Shown one piece after another: positions 31,786 through 42,400 of a stretch of DNA of 64,000 bases. The notes beneath the pieces are model-generated. The model made no database searches. It was not told the DNA's origin and saw nothing but the letters and a program-made list of their open reading frames with translations. The stretch spans positions 8,018,565 to 8,082,564 of the forward strand of contig JAKZAN010000001.1 of the NCBI GenBank assembly GCA_023053545.1, written 5' to 3'. Each line of letters opens with the position of its first letter. Within the stretch, counting starts at the first letter, position 1. The DNA comes from Lepidurus packardi. Taxonomy: Eukaryota; Arthropoda; Branchiopoda; Notostraca; Triopsidae. The translations under genes and the position numbers were made by a program.

Positions 31786-32940
31786 TCAATCTTCTTGCTT
31801 CAAAACCGTTGCGATTCTGCAGACTCGGCTCCACTCCAATTCAAACTGCTCCAGGAGATCTCTTCCAAAGAGCGGCGGTCCGTTGATATCCACAACAAAC
31901 AATCTCGCTTTCCTAGTCGTTCCATGAACAGCCATATCAACGACGATTTGACCCAACATCGGCAGCTTCCCTTCACCATACGTCCTCAATTGACGCTCCG
32001 GTTCAGACAATTTGGGAGTTTTCAATCTTTCCCAGGTCTTCTTAGAAATTACAGAATGTGCTGACCCCGTGTCAATCTCCATAGTACAAGGTTGACCATT
32101 AATATTCACAACCAATACATAAGGATTTGGTCCTTTCCCACTAATTGCATACAGCGAATCGCACGAGTCTTCATGGCTTTCGTTCATGTAGCAGGTATTG
32201 GAGTTCGAACCCGACTTCTTCTTCTGTTTGTCTGACGTTTGGCCTGCTTTAGGTTTCCCCGACTTTACTGTATCCCTTTTAGCCTCGCGGCAAACTGCAG
32301 CCAGATGACCTTTCTTCCCACAATGCCGGCAACTTTTGTCCACGTGCGGACACTTGTTCGCCAAATGTGTAGGTTCCCCACAATGAAAACATTTCTTACC
32401 AGACTTGACTTCTAGCTTGTGTACTTCCGAGCTTGAAATTTCCTTAGCTTCGGCTGTAGCGGTTTCTTGCGAAAATGCAATGGCTAGCGCTTTGGAAAAA
32501 TCCAAGGAAGCTTCTGCTAATAACTTCGACTGGATACGTGAATCCGCTAGTCCCAGAACAAAGGCATCTCGTAGGGCAGAGTCCAAGAAAGTACCAAAGT
32601 TGCAATCTTTCGACAGGCTTTTCAACTCAGCAACGTAATCCCGCAACGATTCTTCCATTTTTTGACGACGACGATAAAAATGAAAACGCTCCGCAATTTC
32701 GATTGTAGGTTTAACGAAATGCTTCCTAAGCGCTTCACAAATCTCGCCAAAAGTCTTTGTTGTAGGCTTTACAGGGGTGCAAACTTGCCACAAAACTTTA
32801 CAAGCATAAGGTCCAGCCAATGTAAGGAAAATTCCCCTTTTTTCAGTGTCATCAACTACGCCATTCACAAAGAAATATTGTTCCATGCGTTCTATGTAAA
32901 TTTCCCATGGCGTATCTGACGCGGTCACGCCCACGCCCAC
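31786..32940 (-). CDS. Ty3/Gypsy gag-protease region
   Basis: About 385 codons. The N-terminal part is a gag capsid-like helical domain (IYIERMEQYFFVNGV, FHFYRRRQKMEESLRDYVAE). Two CCHC knuckles follow (CFHCGEPTHLANKC and CRHCGKKGHLAAVC), then an aspartic protease with MEIDTGSAHSVISK. The gag/pol frame change that follows is usual in this family. Confidence 0.94.
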   Translation of the reverse strand: MGVGVTASDTPWEIYIERMEQYFFVNGVVDDTEKRGIFLTLAGPYACKVLWQVCTPVKPTTKTFGEICEALRKHFVKPTIEIAERFHFYRRRQKMEESLRDYVAELKSLSKDCNFGTFLDSALRDAFVLGLADSRIQSKLLAEASLDFSKALAIAFSQETATAEAKEISSSEVHKLEVKSGKKCFHCGEPTHLANKCPHVDKSCRHCGKKGHLAAVCREAKRDTVKSGKPKAGQTSDKQKKKSGSNSNTCYMNESHEDSCDSLYAISGKGPNPYVLVVNINGQPCTMEIDTGSAHSVISKKTWERLKTPKLSEPERQLRTYGEGKLPMLGQIVVDMAVHGTTRKARLFVVDINGPPLFGRDLLEQFELEWSRVCRIATVLKQED

Positions 32941-33092
32941 TTGCCACTGCCATTGTATAATGCAGACTGTTCAAGCGATAAGTTAAAGAGACACTCTTAT
33001 TTCAAGACACACAGTCTAAGGCTCAACTTAAAATTAATCACGGAATTCAACAATTCCAATTGGCATAGCGACTATTCAATTGTATAGCACGA

Positions 33093-33111
33093 AATCCCAT
33101 CCTCGTCGCCA
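33093..33111 (-). other. tRNA-Ser(GCU) primer-binding site
   Basis: Next to the 5' LTR, after 4 bp, the plus strand reads AATCCCATCCTCGTCGCCA. This equals the 3' end of arthropod tRNA-Ser(GCU) including the added CCA, as I remember the Drosophila tRNA, so the element strand is its complement. Confidence 0.85.
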
Positions 33112-33115
33112 CTTT

Positions 33116-33262
33116 TGTAATGTATTTTAAGCTAGTAGCAAAACAAGCTTTGTATTCTCAAAGGCCAAGGGCGGACTGGGCCTGTCATAGGGTTGAGTTC
33201 CTATGACAGGTCAGCCCGGGGCAATGGTGTACGTCACTAATGCCTCAAGCAAGTACACCACA
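33116..33262 (-). repeat. 5' LTR of the Ty3/Gypsy element
   Basis: 147 bp, identical to 28772-28918, TG...CA ends, followed by the target duplication ACATA. Confidence 0.97.
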
Positions 33263-33432
33263 ACATATGTAGTATATTTTTCTTCTAACGATCCGTTTTC
33301 TATTATGTTTTGGATGTGTGTTCTCTTCAGCTCTTCTATTAAACTTTGCCAATTTGCCTTTTAAAAAATCCCTTATATGTATAGGTTTCGTATGTTGCGA
33401 CTAATTTTTCTTGAATCTGAACTAACTGCGAA

Positions 33433-33508
33433 TGGTCGCTAAGTAAAACCGACAATAGGCGTGAGCCTAAGTTGGGTTAATAAAAAAAAAAAATGGTCGC
33501 TAAGTAAA
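33433..33508 (+). mobile_element. Tiny poly(A)-tailed retro-insertion with 16-bp target duplication
   Basis: The string ATGGTCGCTAAGTAAA occurs at 33433-33448 and again at 33493-33508. Between them is a 44-bp segment (33449-33492) ending in TTAAT plus a run of A. A long direct repeat around an A-tailed fragment is the signature of target-primed reverse transcription, so this is probably a heavily 5'-truncated LINE or SINE end inserted in the LINE remnant. Confidence 0.8.
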
Positions 33509-33834
33509 GGGGCTCCGTTTCTGGCAGTTGTTTTTGTTAGTAAATCTGGTGTCGCGAAAGTTAGATCTAGTGTGGAGTTTCTCCTGTTTCCTCCCATATG
33601 TCTCACTTCCTTTTTCTGTTACTAATTTGAGCTCCTTCCATTCCTCTAGAAAATCAAAACGAATTCTTCCTCTCCTATCCGATATTCGGCTACCCCACAT
33701 GCTGTGGTGAGAATTGAAATCTCCCATTAATAAAAACTTTCCTTTCCCAATTTGTCCCATATAATGTTGATATTCTGCTATTGTGATTCGGTGTTCTTTA
33801 TCTTTTTCCTGTAGGTATAGCCCAGCTAAATAAA

Positions 33835-33900
33835 TGAATGAATAAAATAAAATAAAATTAATTAGATTAAATAAAATAAATAAATAAAATTAAAATATTT
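33835..33900. repeat. A/T-rich (AAAT)n-type low-complexity tract
   Basis: Repeated AAATAAAAT and AAATAAATAAA units, splitting the LINE endonuclease region. Confidence 0.9.
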
Positions 33901-34276
33901 ATGTTCTCCCACTGAATACCTTCTTTAACCCAGAATAGTACTCCTCCCCCTCTGTCTCCTTTTCTGTCTACTCTATATTCCTCGTAACCTCTTAAATTAA
34001 TTTTCACCCCTTCTTTTAGAAATGTTTCACAAATACAAATGTTGTAACATCTATTCTCTTTTTAAAATCACTTAGTGAACCAACGTGATAAGTTTTTCCC
34101 ATAGTTCGCATAATTTAACAAGCACTACTAGATGGCACTACGTCGTGGTGTCACCATTTACAAGTGCGTCTCCTGTTTCATTAAATCGGGACGAAGGAAG
34201 CGTCGTTTGCAAAGTGACAATTTGTGTTTTGTTTGTTTCCTCTTTTCTGTTAAACAGTTTCGTAGAATCTGTGGAA

Positions 34277-36166
34277 ATGAGTGGTGGTGTCTACGGTGGA
34301 GGTAAGTTTAAATGCGTCTTTTTTTCTGTTCGTGAGTTTTTACGCTAAGTCTAAACATGAATAAATAAGCCTCGTTTTTATGTCATGTGTTAGTTAATCT
34401 TAAATGTGATTGTGATACAAATTGAAATAATGGGTGCAGGTGAAAACATCCCAGCTTAAAACGCCCCGACACCAAAACGTCCCAGTTTTGGTTTTGCACC
34501 GAAACCTAACCTATACCTTCACTCTAACATGCGTCTTCAAGCAGTAGTAATTTCAAACTGCGGGTCGTTTTGACCCACCCGCAAAACCAAAACTGTGACG
34601 TTATAGTGCTGGGACGTTTTGGGACTAGGACGTTTTCACCTGCACCCGAAATAATCAACCTATTTATTGTTTACTTTTATTACAGACGAAGTGGGTGCCC
34701 TTGTATTTGACATTGGTCACTATTCTTTAAGGGCAGGCTATGCAGGTGAAGACAGTCCGAAAGCGCAAATCCCAGCAGTTGTGGGAGTTGTGGAAGAAGC
34801 CGCTGCCATTGAAGCTATGGAGGTAGATGGTCATAAAGAAGCTACTCCAGCATCCCAGAAAAAGTACTTCATTGACACGGTTTCACTTAACGTAGCTAAA
34901 AAAGGTATGTAACGCAGACAACTTAAACAAGTTCTCATACTTTCTGGCTTACTTAGGAATGGAAGTTGCCCCGTATCTCAAAGAAGGTATGATAGACGAC
35001 TGGGATATTTTTGAAAAGATGATGGATTATACCTACGCCAGGTGTTTAAAGTCAGAAGCAGAATTTCACCCCGTTTTAATGTCAGAAGCTCCGGTAAATT
35101 TCTCGTTCACATTTTAAACCTAAGCTATATTGTTACATTGTATGTAATTAGTGGAACGTCCGCGCAAAACGAGAACGCTTGACCGAAATCATGTTCGAAA
35201 AATACAAAGTCCCAGCTTTTTTCCTGGCCAAGAATGCTGTACTAGCAGCATTCGCCAATGGAAGAGCGACAGCGTTAGTGGTTGATTCCGGAGCAACACA
35301 TACGTCGGCAGTTCCCGTACATGATGGCTATGTCTTAACACAGGGCATCGTAAAGTCTCCTCTTGGTATTCTCCTGTAGTGCACATTGAGAGCTGCAACT
35401 AATTCTCATTGCTAGGCGGGGACTTTTTGACCATGCAGTGCAAAGCCTTTTTGGATGAGCGAGGCGTTGAGATTGTTCCTCCGTACATGATTGCTGGCAA
35501 AGAACTCACGAAAGACGAGGAAAAAGCGCGATGGACGCGGAAACCCAATATTCCCGAAGTGACCAAAAGCTGGCATTCATACATGGTCAAAGAAGTGGTT
35601 AGAGACTTCCAGGCTTCGTGCCTCCAAGTGTCTGATACGCCATATGACGAGGAAACTGTGGGTAGTATGCCTATGATTCATTATGAATTTCCAAACGGCT
35701 ATCATCAAGTACGTTCTCTGAATTCTTCTATTTTTCGTTGTACAATTGTCTATATATTGTCTAGGATTTCGCGGCTGAACGGTTTCGCATTCCAGAAGCG
35801 TTATTTGATCCATCAGGTATCCGTGGGGTGGGAAATACAATGCTTGGAGTCGGCCATGTGGTTACCACCTCTGTGGGCATGTGTGACATGGACCTACGTC
35901 CTGGTTTATATGGTAACGTGGTAGTTACTGGAGGAAATTCGCTTTTGCAAGGCTTCAGCGATCGTTTGAACCGTGATTTGTCTGCCAAAACTCCACAAAG
36001 CATGAGGTTAAAAGTCATCGGAGCTACAGGCAGCGGCGAGCGTAAATTTGGTGCATGGATTGGTGGTTCAATATTAGCATCGTTAGGCTCTTTCCAACAA
36101 ATGTGGATTTCCAAACAGGAATATGAAGAGGGTGGTAAGAACCAAGTTGAAAGGAAATGTCCCTAA
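34277..36166 (+). CDS. ACTL6A: Actin-like protein 6A (BAF53/BAP55)
   Basis: Nuclear actin-related protein shared by SWI/SNF (BAF/BAP), INO80 and TIP60-type complexes. Six exons: 34277-34301, 34686-34904, 34957-35093, 35152-35365, 35416-35708 and 35765-36166. Together they make 429 residues, the length of the human protein. The start [19 protein letters not shown] is almost identical to human. Further matches: [67 protein letters not shown] and the terminal [16 protein letters not shown]. The 8-codon first exon is fixed by the [11 protein letters not shown] junction. Intron 1 (384 bp) contains a MITE; the other introns are 50-58 bp. The next gene starts only 310 bp downstream on the same strand. 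Confidence 0.97.
34432..34647. mobile_element. Foldback MITE with 8-bp target duplication
   Basis: 216 bp in ACTL6A intron 1. Terminal inverted repeats GGGTGCAGGTGAAAAC-x-TCC match at 19 of 20 positions, and similarity between the arms continues inward (TTTTGGTTTTGC / GCAAAACCAAAA) so nearly the whole element folds back. GAAATAAT flanks both sides (34424-34431, 34648-34655). An 8-bp duplication fits hAT, P or Merlin superfamilies; the GGG terminus does not fit typical hAT (CAGG). AAAACGTCCC-like strings recur inside. Confidence 0.92.
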
Positions 36167-36475
36167 GATTGACCAAAGGAAACAAAAAAGGTTTCTCAAG
36201 ACATCATTTGGACAATATTACTGTTAACATCTATGTATTCTTCGAACTTATTATAAACACTGCGGACATTCTCTGTAGAAAATATCCTATAAACAGGGGT
36301 AAACGACGACAATTTTCAGAACAGGGAGCAGGAGCAGTTACGTTTTAGGGTAAGACGTTATTGTTGGTGACCGGCGAACGTTTTTAAGTTCGGCGCTTCA
36401 AGAGTTGGCTGCTAGCTGGCATGACGTCATCATGCTTGCATCCTAATGCGCCGCTTAGCCGCCTGGGCTGGCAAC

Positions 36476-39400
36476 ATGGCGTCTGTCAATGAACACAACG
36501 GTGCTTTGAAAACAGCCAACATGGCTATGTTTGCAGGCCTAGAACAATGTTTATCGCAGTTGTGTCAGGTAAATGGTTTCAGCAGTTAAATTAATCCTTG
36601 TTCTACTCAGTGAATTAAGTGTGGGTTGAGTGAAACGAAAGTAAAAGTGGGCGTGCCTGGACCATTTGACAGCTCACAGCATCATCCCCTTCACAAAACC
36701 AAGCCCAGCAACAACAAGAAAAAAAAATCGTCGAGAAAAGCTACAACTGAAAAAGCGAACTTCTTATAGAATTTTACGTGTTTCCTCCACTTTTATTGAG
36801 GAAACGCAAAACAGACTTTATTAGTGCAAAAATAGCTTATTTGTTGTGGTCATCTGGCCTGCCCCTAGCTCATCAGCATTCATTGAGAGTTGTGCTCTGC
36901 TGCTTAGATCTGCTTCTACCTTCTTTGTGTTGACAAAACGTGGAAATGATTCGTAGGGAGATATAACCCATGTGAATATGGAGAAATCACATTTGTTAAA
37001 CATGCTTGAACAATGATTGCAAGAGACAAAGGATGATCTTGAAAAGAATGGTTCGTTACGGCTTCACAAATTCTTTCCATGTTTTCAGTTCAACGAATTA
37101 TATGCTTTAAGTTTATAGATTAAAAACATTTTTTTCAGAAAACTAATAAATTTGTTTGCAATTTCGTAGGGTTTGGATGCTTGTCTTAAAGATCCTGGGA
37201 AGAAATATTCAGATAAAGTATATGCTGTAGTTGGAGCTTGGACACGCTTAGCTTCATTTACCGATACACAAGGAGGTCCTGGCCAAACGTTCGATTTGGA
37301 TAAAGCCATCCAAACATTGTATAGGTAAAAATTACCTTTCCAAACAAGCCAAAATTCTTGTGTGATTTTGTACTAAACTACATGTTCCTTTCCTATAGTT
37401 ACACAGTACGCTTGGTATTACTTGGGGAGTGGCCAAAGCTCGCCCCTGCTCTCAAAACTCACCTTAGCGTCACTCTAAAAAAGGCTACATCCGTCTTAAA
37501 TAACCGGGGAAATACAACAAGCGCTGAGCTGTGTATACGTCTGATAACTCTCGTCGAAGACCCGTGGGGTAATGACGTTTTATCCAGGGTACTTACCGGC
37601 CACGAATCTATATCCCCCCAAGAAGGTAAACCGTTCTCTGCAGTCCAAAGTCGTAGTTCTTATGTAACTATGATTTTATCGTAAAGGATTGAGGCTTTGT
37701 CAAAATGAGACGCCAACTTTGCTTGCATTACGCTTGGATTTGCTGTGCGAATCCAAGTGCGAGGATTTGGCATTAAGATTGATTACCGTAGTGAGACAGT
37801 GTTTGACGACCAATCCTGCGTGGGTGGAAGGCTACACACCGACACTGAAGCAAGATTGGACTGACCTGCATTTAGCATTGTATTTTCGATTTAAGAAACG
37901 GAGTGAAATCATTCAAGAGGTGAAAAGTTCATTACGGCGCTTTATTCATGATTTTAATTGAATTTTTTGGTTGACTTTCAAAATTCAGCTGCAAGGCTGG
38001 AACTTGGAAGAGTGCCACGCCTTAGTCCAACGGTTGTGGCGACGCGGCCAGGCGACAAACCCTGTACAAAGGAATGCTGGCATTCGCGTGTGGCGCTGTT
38101 GCTGTCGGTTAGCCGAGTTCTGCTCCCAATACACCTTGGCCACAGCGCTGGTAAGGTTACCACCACCTCCCTGCTTAGCAGGACTGGCTCGACAATGGCT
38201 TCTTATCCAGAAGACGGGGCCGGCAGGCGAGCCTAGTACCGACAATGTGGCAGAAGAGCAGCGGAACCGAACGGTGGTCATGATCAAGAAGCTGATGCAA
38301 CACGCGGAAACTTCTTCTCATATGTATACTGTAGCTGAAGTCATTCATGAAGAGGTACATTTACTCCTGTACATTATGATAAGATAAATTAATTCCTCGT
38401 TCTTTGAAAATAGTATGGTGAAAGTATGACTGCGTTATGTATCGAGCTTTATGTGAGAGCTATGGCGTTGGATGTGAATGATTTGGAGCAACGGAAATTG
38501 CGACAACAGACTGCCAGCCAAAATAGCAGCACTTGCCAAAGTCAACCAAATAATCTGACACCAGATTCCACAGATGAGGGTACCAGCTTGGCATCTTGTC
38601 CCGTGCGCGATACGGAAGCTTTGCTCTCCGATCGTTTTATGGGATTGTCACGTTTGGTAGCTAGTCAAACAAGCGTGTGCCGGGAATGTGTCTTAACGGC
38701 TTTTTCTCTCAAGCCCACTCAAGAAAGGTAACAAATCTTTCCTATTATTTGTATTCCCTTTTTCTTTTCTTTTTTAAAGTTAAAAAAAAGACTTCATTAT
38801 TAACGCTATTGTTGACTGTAATTATTGTTATTTTAATTAGAATTTAACTAGCGGGACTTTAATTAGTGTTTAATTATTTTAATTATTGTTAACTTTACGA
38901 GTTAAATTAATTCACAAATCCCCGTTATTCGAAAAGGAGAATAATTTGAGACAATTCGATTGTTTGGGGTTTTTTTAGTCTTTTTAACATTTGAGTTGTT
39001 GGAGATAATTTATGCATTTCCACAGTACGGATGATTCCAATGATCTAAATATTCGAATTCCGTGTCAAGATTTTTGGGAGTTCTCAGACATTTTAAATTT
39101 GAAAAGTGCGAACATTTGAATAATTTGAGTATTTTACATGATTTGAGATAGTCTGAATGTTCCACTGGTAATTTTATTGTTGTAATGTTAAGAGTTAATT
39201 TGTTTAAATAGTCATTTATACATTGCAGGTTCCTACGGTTAATCGAGTTGAGTCCCAAGAAGTCACGCCCCAGTCAGTCAGCTGACAAAGAAAAACAAGG
39301 ACCCCGTTTGGAGCATTATCCCAGCACTGAAAGTGAACCGGGTGACACTCCTGCAACACGGGACGACACCATCAGCGGATTGGCGTTAGCTCCCCCCGGG

Positions 39401-42400
39401 AGTGGCGGTGGTCCAGGTGTGGATCCCTCATTTCTGGTTCCGAGCAATGTAATCCTGGGTGATGACGGCAAGTGTGTAGAAAGGGATCCAGTTTCAAGCA
39501 GTATAGTCCCTCCACCCCCTCCCACGTGCTTGGAAGTGGATCATAACGACGTGGACAGTGGCATCGACATGAGTGACGGTGGCGGAACCAATGAGAGCAA
39601 CAGTGATGTCATCACGAGTAATAGCGAAGTAGCATCAGCATTTAACCAGGAGACTGCAGATGCTCTGGGAGTAAGTAAACCCATGATGGACGATTTAGCC
39701 GTTGTGCTGCACAGTCCGCGTTGGGAGCTACTGTCTTGGTCGGTCCCTTGGCCCGAATTGCGCGCTTTATGCGAACGCTATCTTTCTGACCCAGAAAGTA
39801 TGAAGCGCGTCACAACTGAACTCAAGTATCTTAATATCGATTACAGCCAATTCAGAGACTGGCCAAAGGCTGTCAGTCGGTATGGAGGCATTGAAAAGGG
39901 CTACGAACGTTGGGTAGAAGAAGATATGCCTGAAGACGTTGAGCCGCACGGAAATAGACAAGTCTTGGAACCACTGGCTGCTCCTGTCAAGAGCATCGAT
40001 AAGGAAGATATCCCAAGTAAGCTTGTCGCGATGGTAGGCGGAGAGGAAGATGGACTGGTTGTGTCGTCTTCGACCAAGTTGAGAAGGCGCAAGAAAAGGG
40101 TGTTTTTGACAGACAGTTCCGAATCGGAAGAGGAATGCCGGACAAGATCCAAGGGGTTCACCGCCGCCATGAGGCGTTGGAATGCTACACATTACGCTAA
40201 ATCGAAGTCGTTTGATGTGTCCGATTCCGACTGCCCAAGTTCGGCCCTAACGGAAGCGAATAACCGGAAGTTTCCGCGCAAAAAGGGGCTTCCATGCGCC
40301 GAAAAACGCGGATCGCCGCCGGTAGGAGCCTCTCCGGAGCTGGTACTGGAAGTTCCCGCTCCGCCTGACGCCAGTATCTATCTACTCCCCAATCCTATGC
40401 ACAAATCAGTCCTCTATCCGAATTTGACCCTGGGCAAGACGCTCTACGAGCGAACCCTTCACACGTCTACCGCACAGAAAGCCCCTCATTTCCGAAAACC
40501 CTCCTTGTCGACTCAAATTGCTTCACGCTTGAATCCCATGCTCAGTGGCCTTCTAACTCGTCCCCCTCGTCCCACGACTCTGTACAACACCCCATTCAAA
40601 CCGGCCGCTCTGGATCTGCGCAAGGCGTCTTTACCGCGGCACTGTGTCCTCAGCGACAAAGTGGACACGTTCCCGGCCCCCAGTTTATCGCGTACCATAG
40701 CCAACCTTAAAGGGCTTGACATGCTCCCAGTTCGACAAAGCACAACGGCGGTTCACATGGTCCAAATTCCTGTAAGCAATAATAATAGTACTAACCCCAC
40801 GACGACCAATAGTTCAGCCGTCGCCAACCGAACTAACTTAGTGGCCGAGAGTAGAGAAAGCCCGCTGCCGGCCCAGCCGGACCATGAACGACCGGGGCCG
40901 GAGAGTGTGAACCCCCCCACGAGCGACAATAGTAGTAATGAGAGCAACATGGTTAATAATAATAGTTTGGCGGACAGCAGAAGCGTGCCACCGACGAGTA
41001 CCACCTACGCTTCCACCCCCGCAGTGAGTATTTTCCAGGTAGCGCATCGACCGTTGCACAGTTTGGTGGTAGGGGATGGAGTGGTCCAACCCGTCATGGC
41101 GGTTGTGGGCGTTCCTACCACCACAGTGACGAACCCACGAACGAAAAGTGGACGGGGAAGGGGTCAACAAGCCCATCCTGCTACTAGGGGTCTACCGAAC
41201 ACCAACAGCGAATGGTCGGCACGGTTACCGGCGCCAGTTGAATCGTTTGCCGATTCATCCAGCGGAGAAACCTTGTCAAGCTTACTTAATCGGCCAACCG
41301 CTTCCGTACTGCAGAACGACTTACACTTGAACGGGCCCTCAATGGTTGTGAATAACAGGCCAGTACGGCCAACCAGTCGAGGTTCGCGCAGTAATAACGC
41401 TGCCGAAGGATCGGGAACCGCGCGCTTAATGGCGCATCGCGTAAGTTCTACTACCGGCACGGTTCCGCGTTCTGAAGACATCAACGGCGGCTCTAGTAAC
41501 AGTAGTTCCAATAGCACGGAGGCCGATTCCGTACCTTGTCGAGTCCCTTTAGTCAAATACGTTGATCTGGATATGGTTAGCTCTCCCTCACGGCAAAGAG
41601 CCATGGCAGCCGTAGCACATAGAAGACCTTCTCAAGGCTCCAATTCCGGTTCGCCTGACCCGCAGAGAAGCGGCGTAGGCAAGCGTCCTCCCTCGTCCAG
41701 TGGAGCAGCTAACCCCCGTAGTCCTGCTCTCCAACCGCCCTTAAGCCCAGCAATACCCAGTCCACAAAGTCCTGCCTTGTCTAATCCTCATAGCCCAAGT
41801 TACGGACCTCGCAAACCACCGTCATTTCGTAGTAACGCAGTAGATCGTCAGTCACCGCAATCTTCTCCCTACTCCAGACCATCCAGTAGGTCCCAAGAAG
41901 CCCATAGTCCGAGCGACGCTTTCGCTCTCTACGGATCGCGGTCCTTTAGCGATTCTTTCGTATCATCTTTGAACTCCGATAATTCCGCGATCCGTTCAAG
42001 CTACAGTAGCTCCGTTATCATAGCTCCGCCCCCGGCGTTGCCCAAGTTCCAGCAAGCGTTTGGACGCAAAACGCATTACGATTGTATGGCTTCGAGTAGT
42101 ACCTCAACCGATTTGAACACGAATAATAGAGAATCGCAACCGTTGCCATCGATGAGTACAATTTTGCCCAATCGGAACGTGTTTCCTATGCCGAACCGTG
42201 AGCCGGGAGACGTAGAACTACAGAACGCAGGAATGTTGCTGAACTCGGCTCAGGAAGCTGAAGCGAACATCGAAGAAGAAGGCTTAGGATCCAAACTACA
42301 TTCTTTGCTAGAATCTGCATTGAATGGCCAAATATCGAGATCGCCTACCAGACCGCATCTGCAAATGGTCCCCAATGCGATTCGAGTCGTTCCAACACCT

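Larger units (their letters stand above)
28772..33262 (-). mobile_element. Ty3/Gypsy LTR retrotransposon, compact, Mag-like
   Basis: A 4.5-kb element on the minus strand bounded by two identical 147-bp LTRs and a 5-bp target duplication ACATA (28767-28771 and 33263-33267). Parts in order: 5' LTR, primer-binding site, gag with two CCHC knuckles, protease, reverse transcriptase, RNase H, integrase, purine tract, 3' LTR. Domain order RT-RH-IN places it in Ty3/Gypsy. Very short LTRs, two knuckles and a tRNA-Ser primer suggest the Mag clade, which is inference from family knowledge. All parts are present and the LTRs do not differ, so the insertion looks young. The coding region appears to have about one break beyond the usual gag/pol frame change. 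It is inserted in an older LINE. Confidence 0.96.
33268..34070 (-). mobile_element. Non-LTR retrotransposon (LINE) remnant, right part with endonuclease
   Basis: This is the 5' side of the same minus-strand LINE. About 33905-34065 gives GVKINLRGYEEYRVDRKGDR, GGGVLFWVKEGIQW, and 33500-33830 gives YLAGLYLQEKDKEH, GKFLLMGDFNSHHSMWGSR and RGRIRFDFLEEWKEL. These are APE-type endonuclease blocks (GDFNxHH). A-rich ATTT expansion (33835-33900) and a 44-bp insertion with a long target duplication (33433-33508) interrupt it. The left end is the Ty3/Gypsy target site. ORF1 and the 5' end are not visible. Confidence 0.83.
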
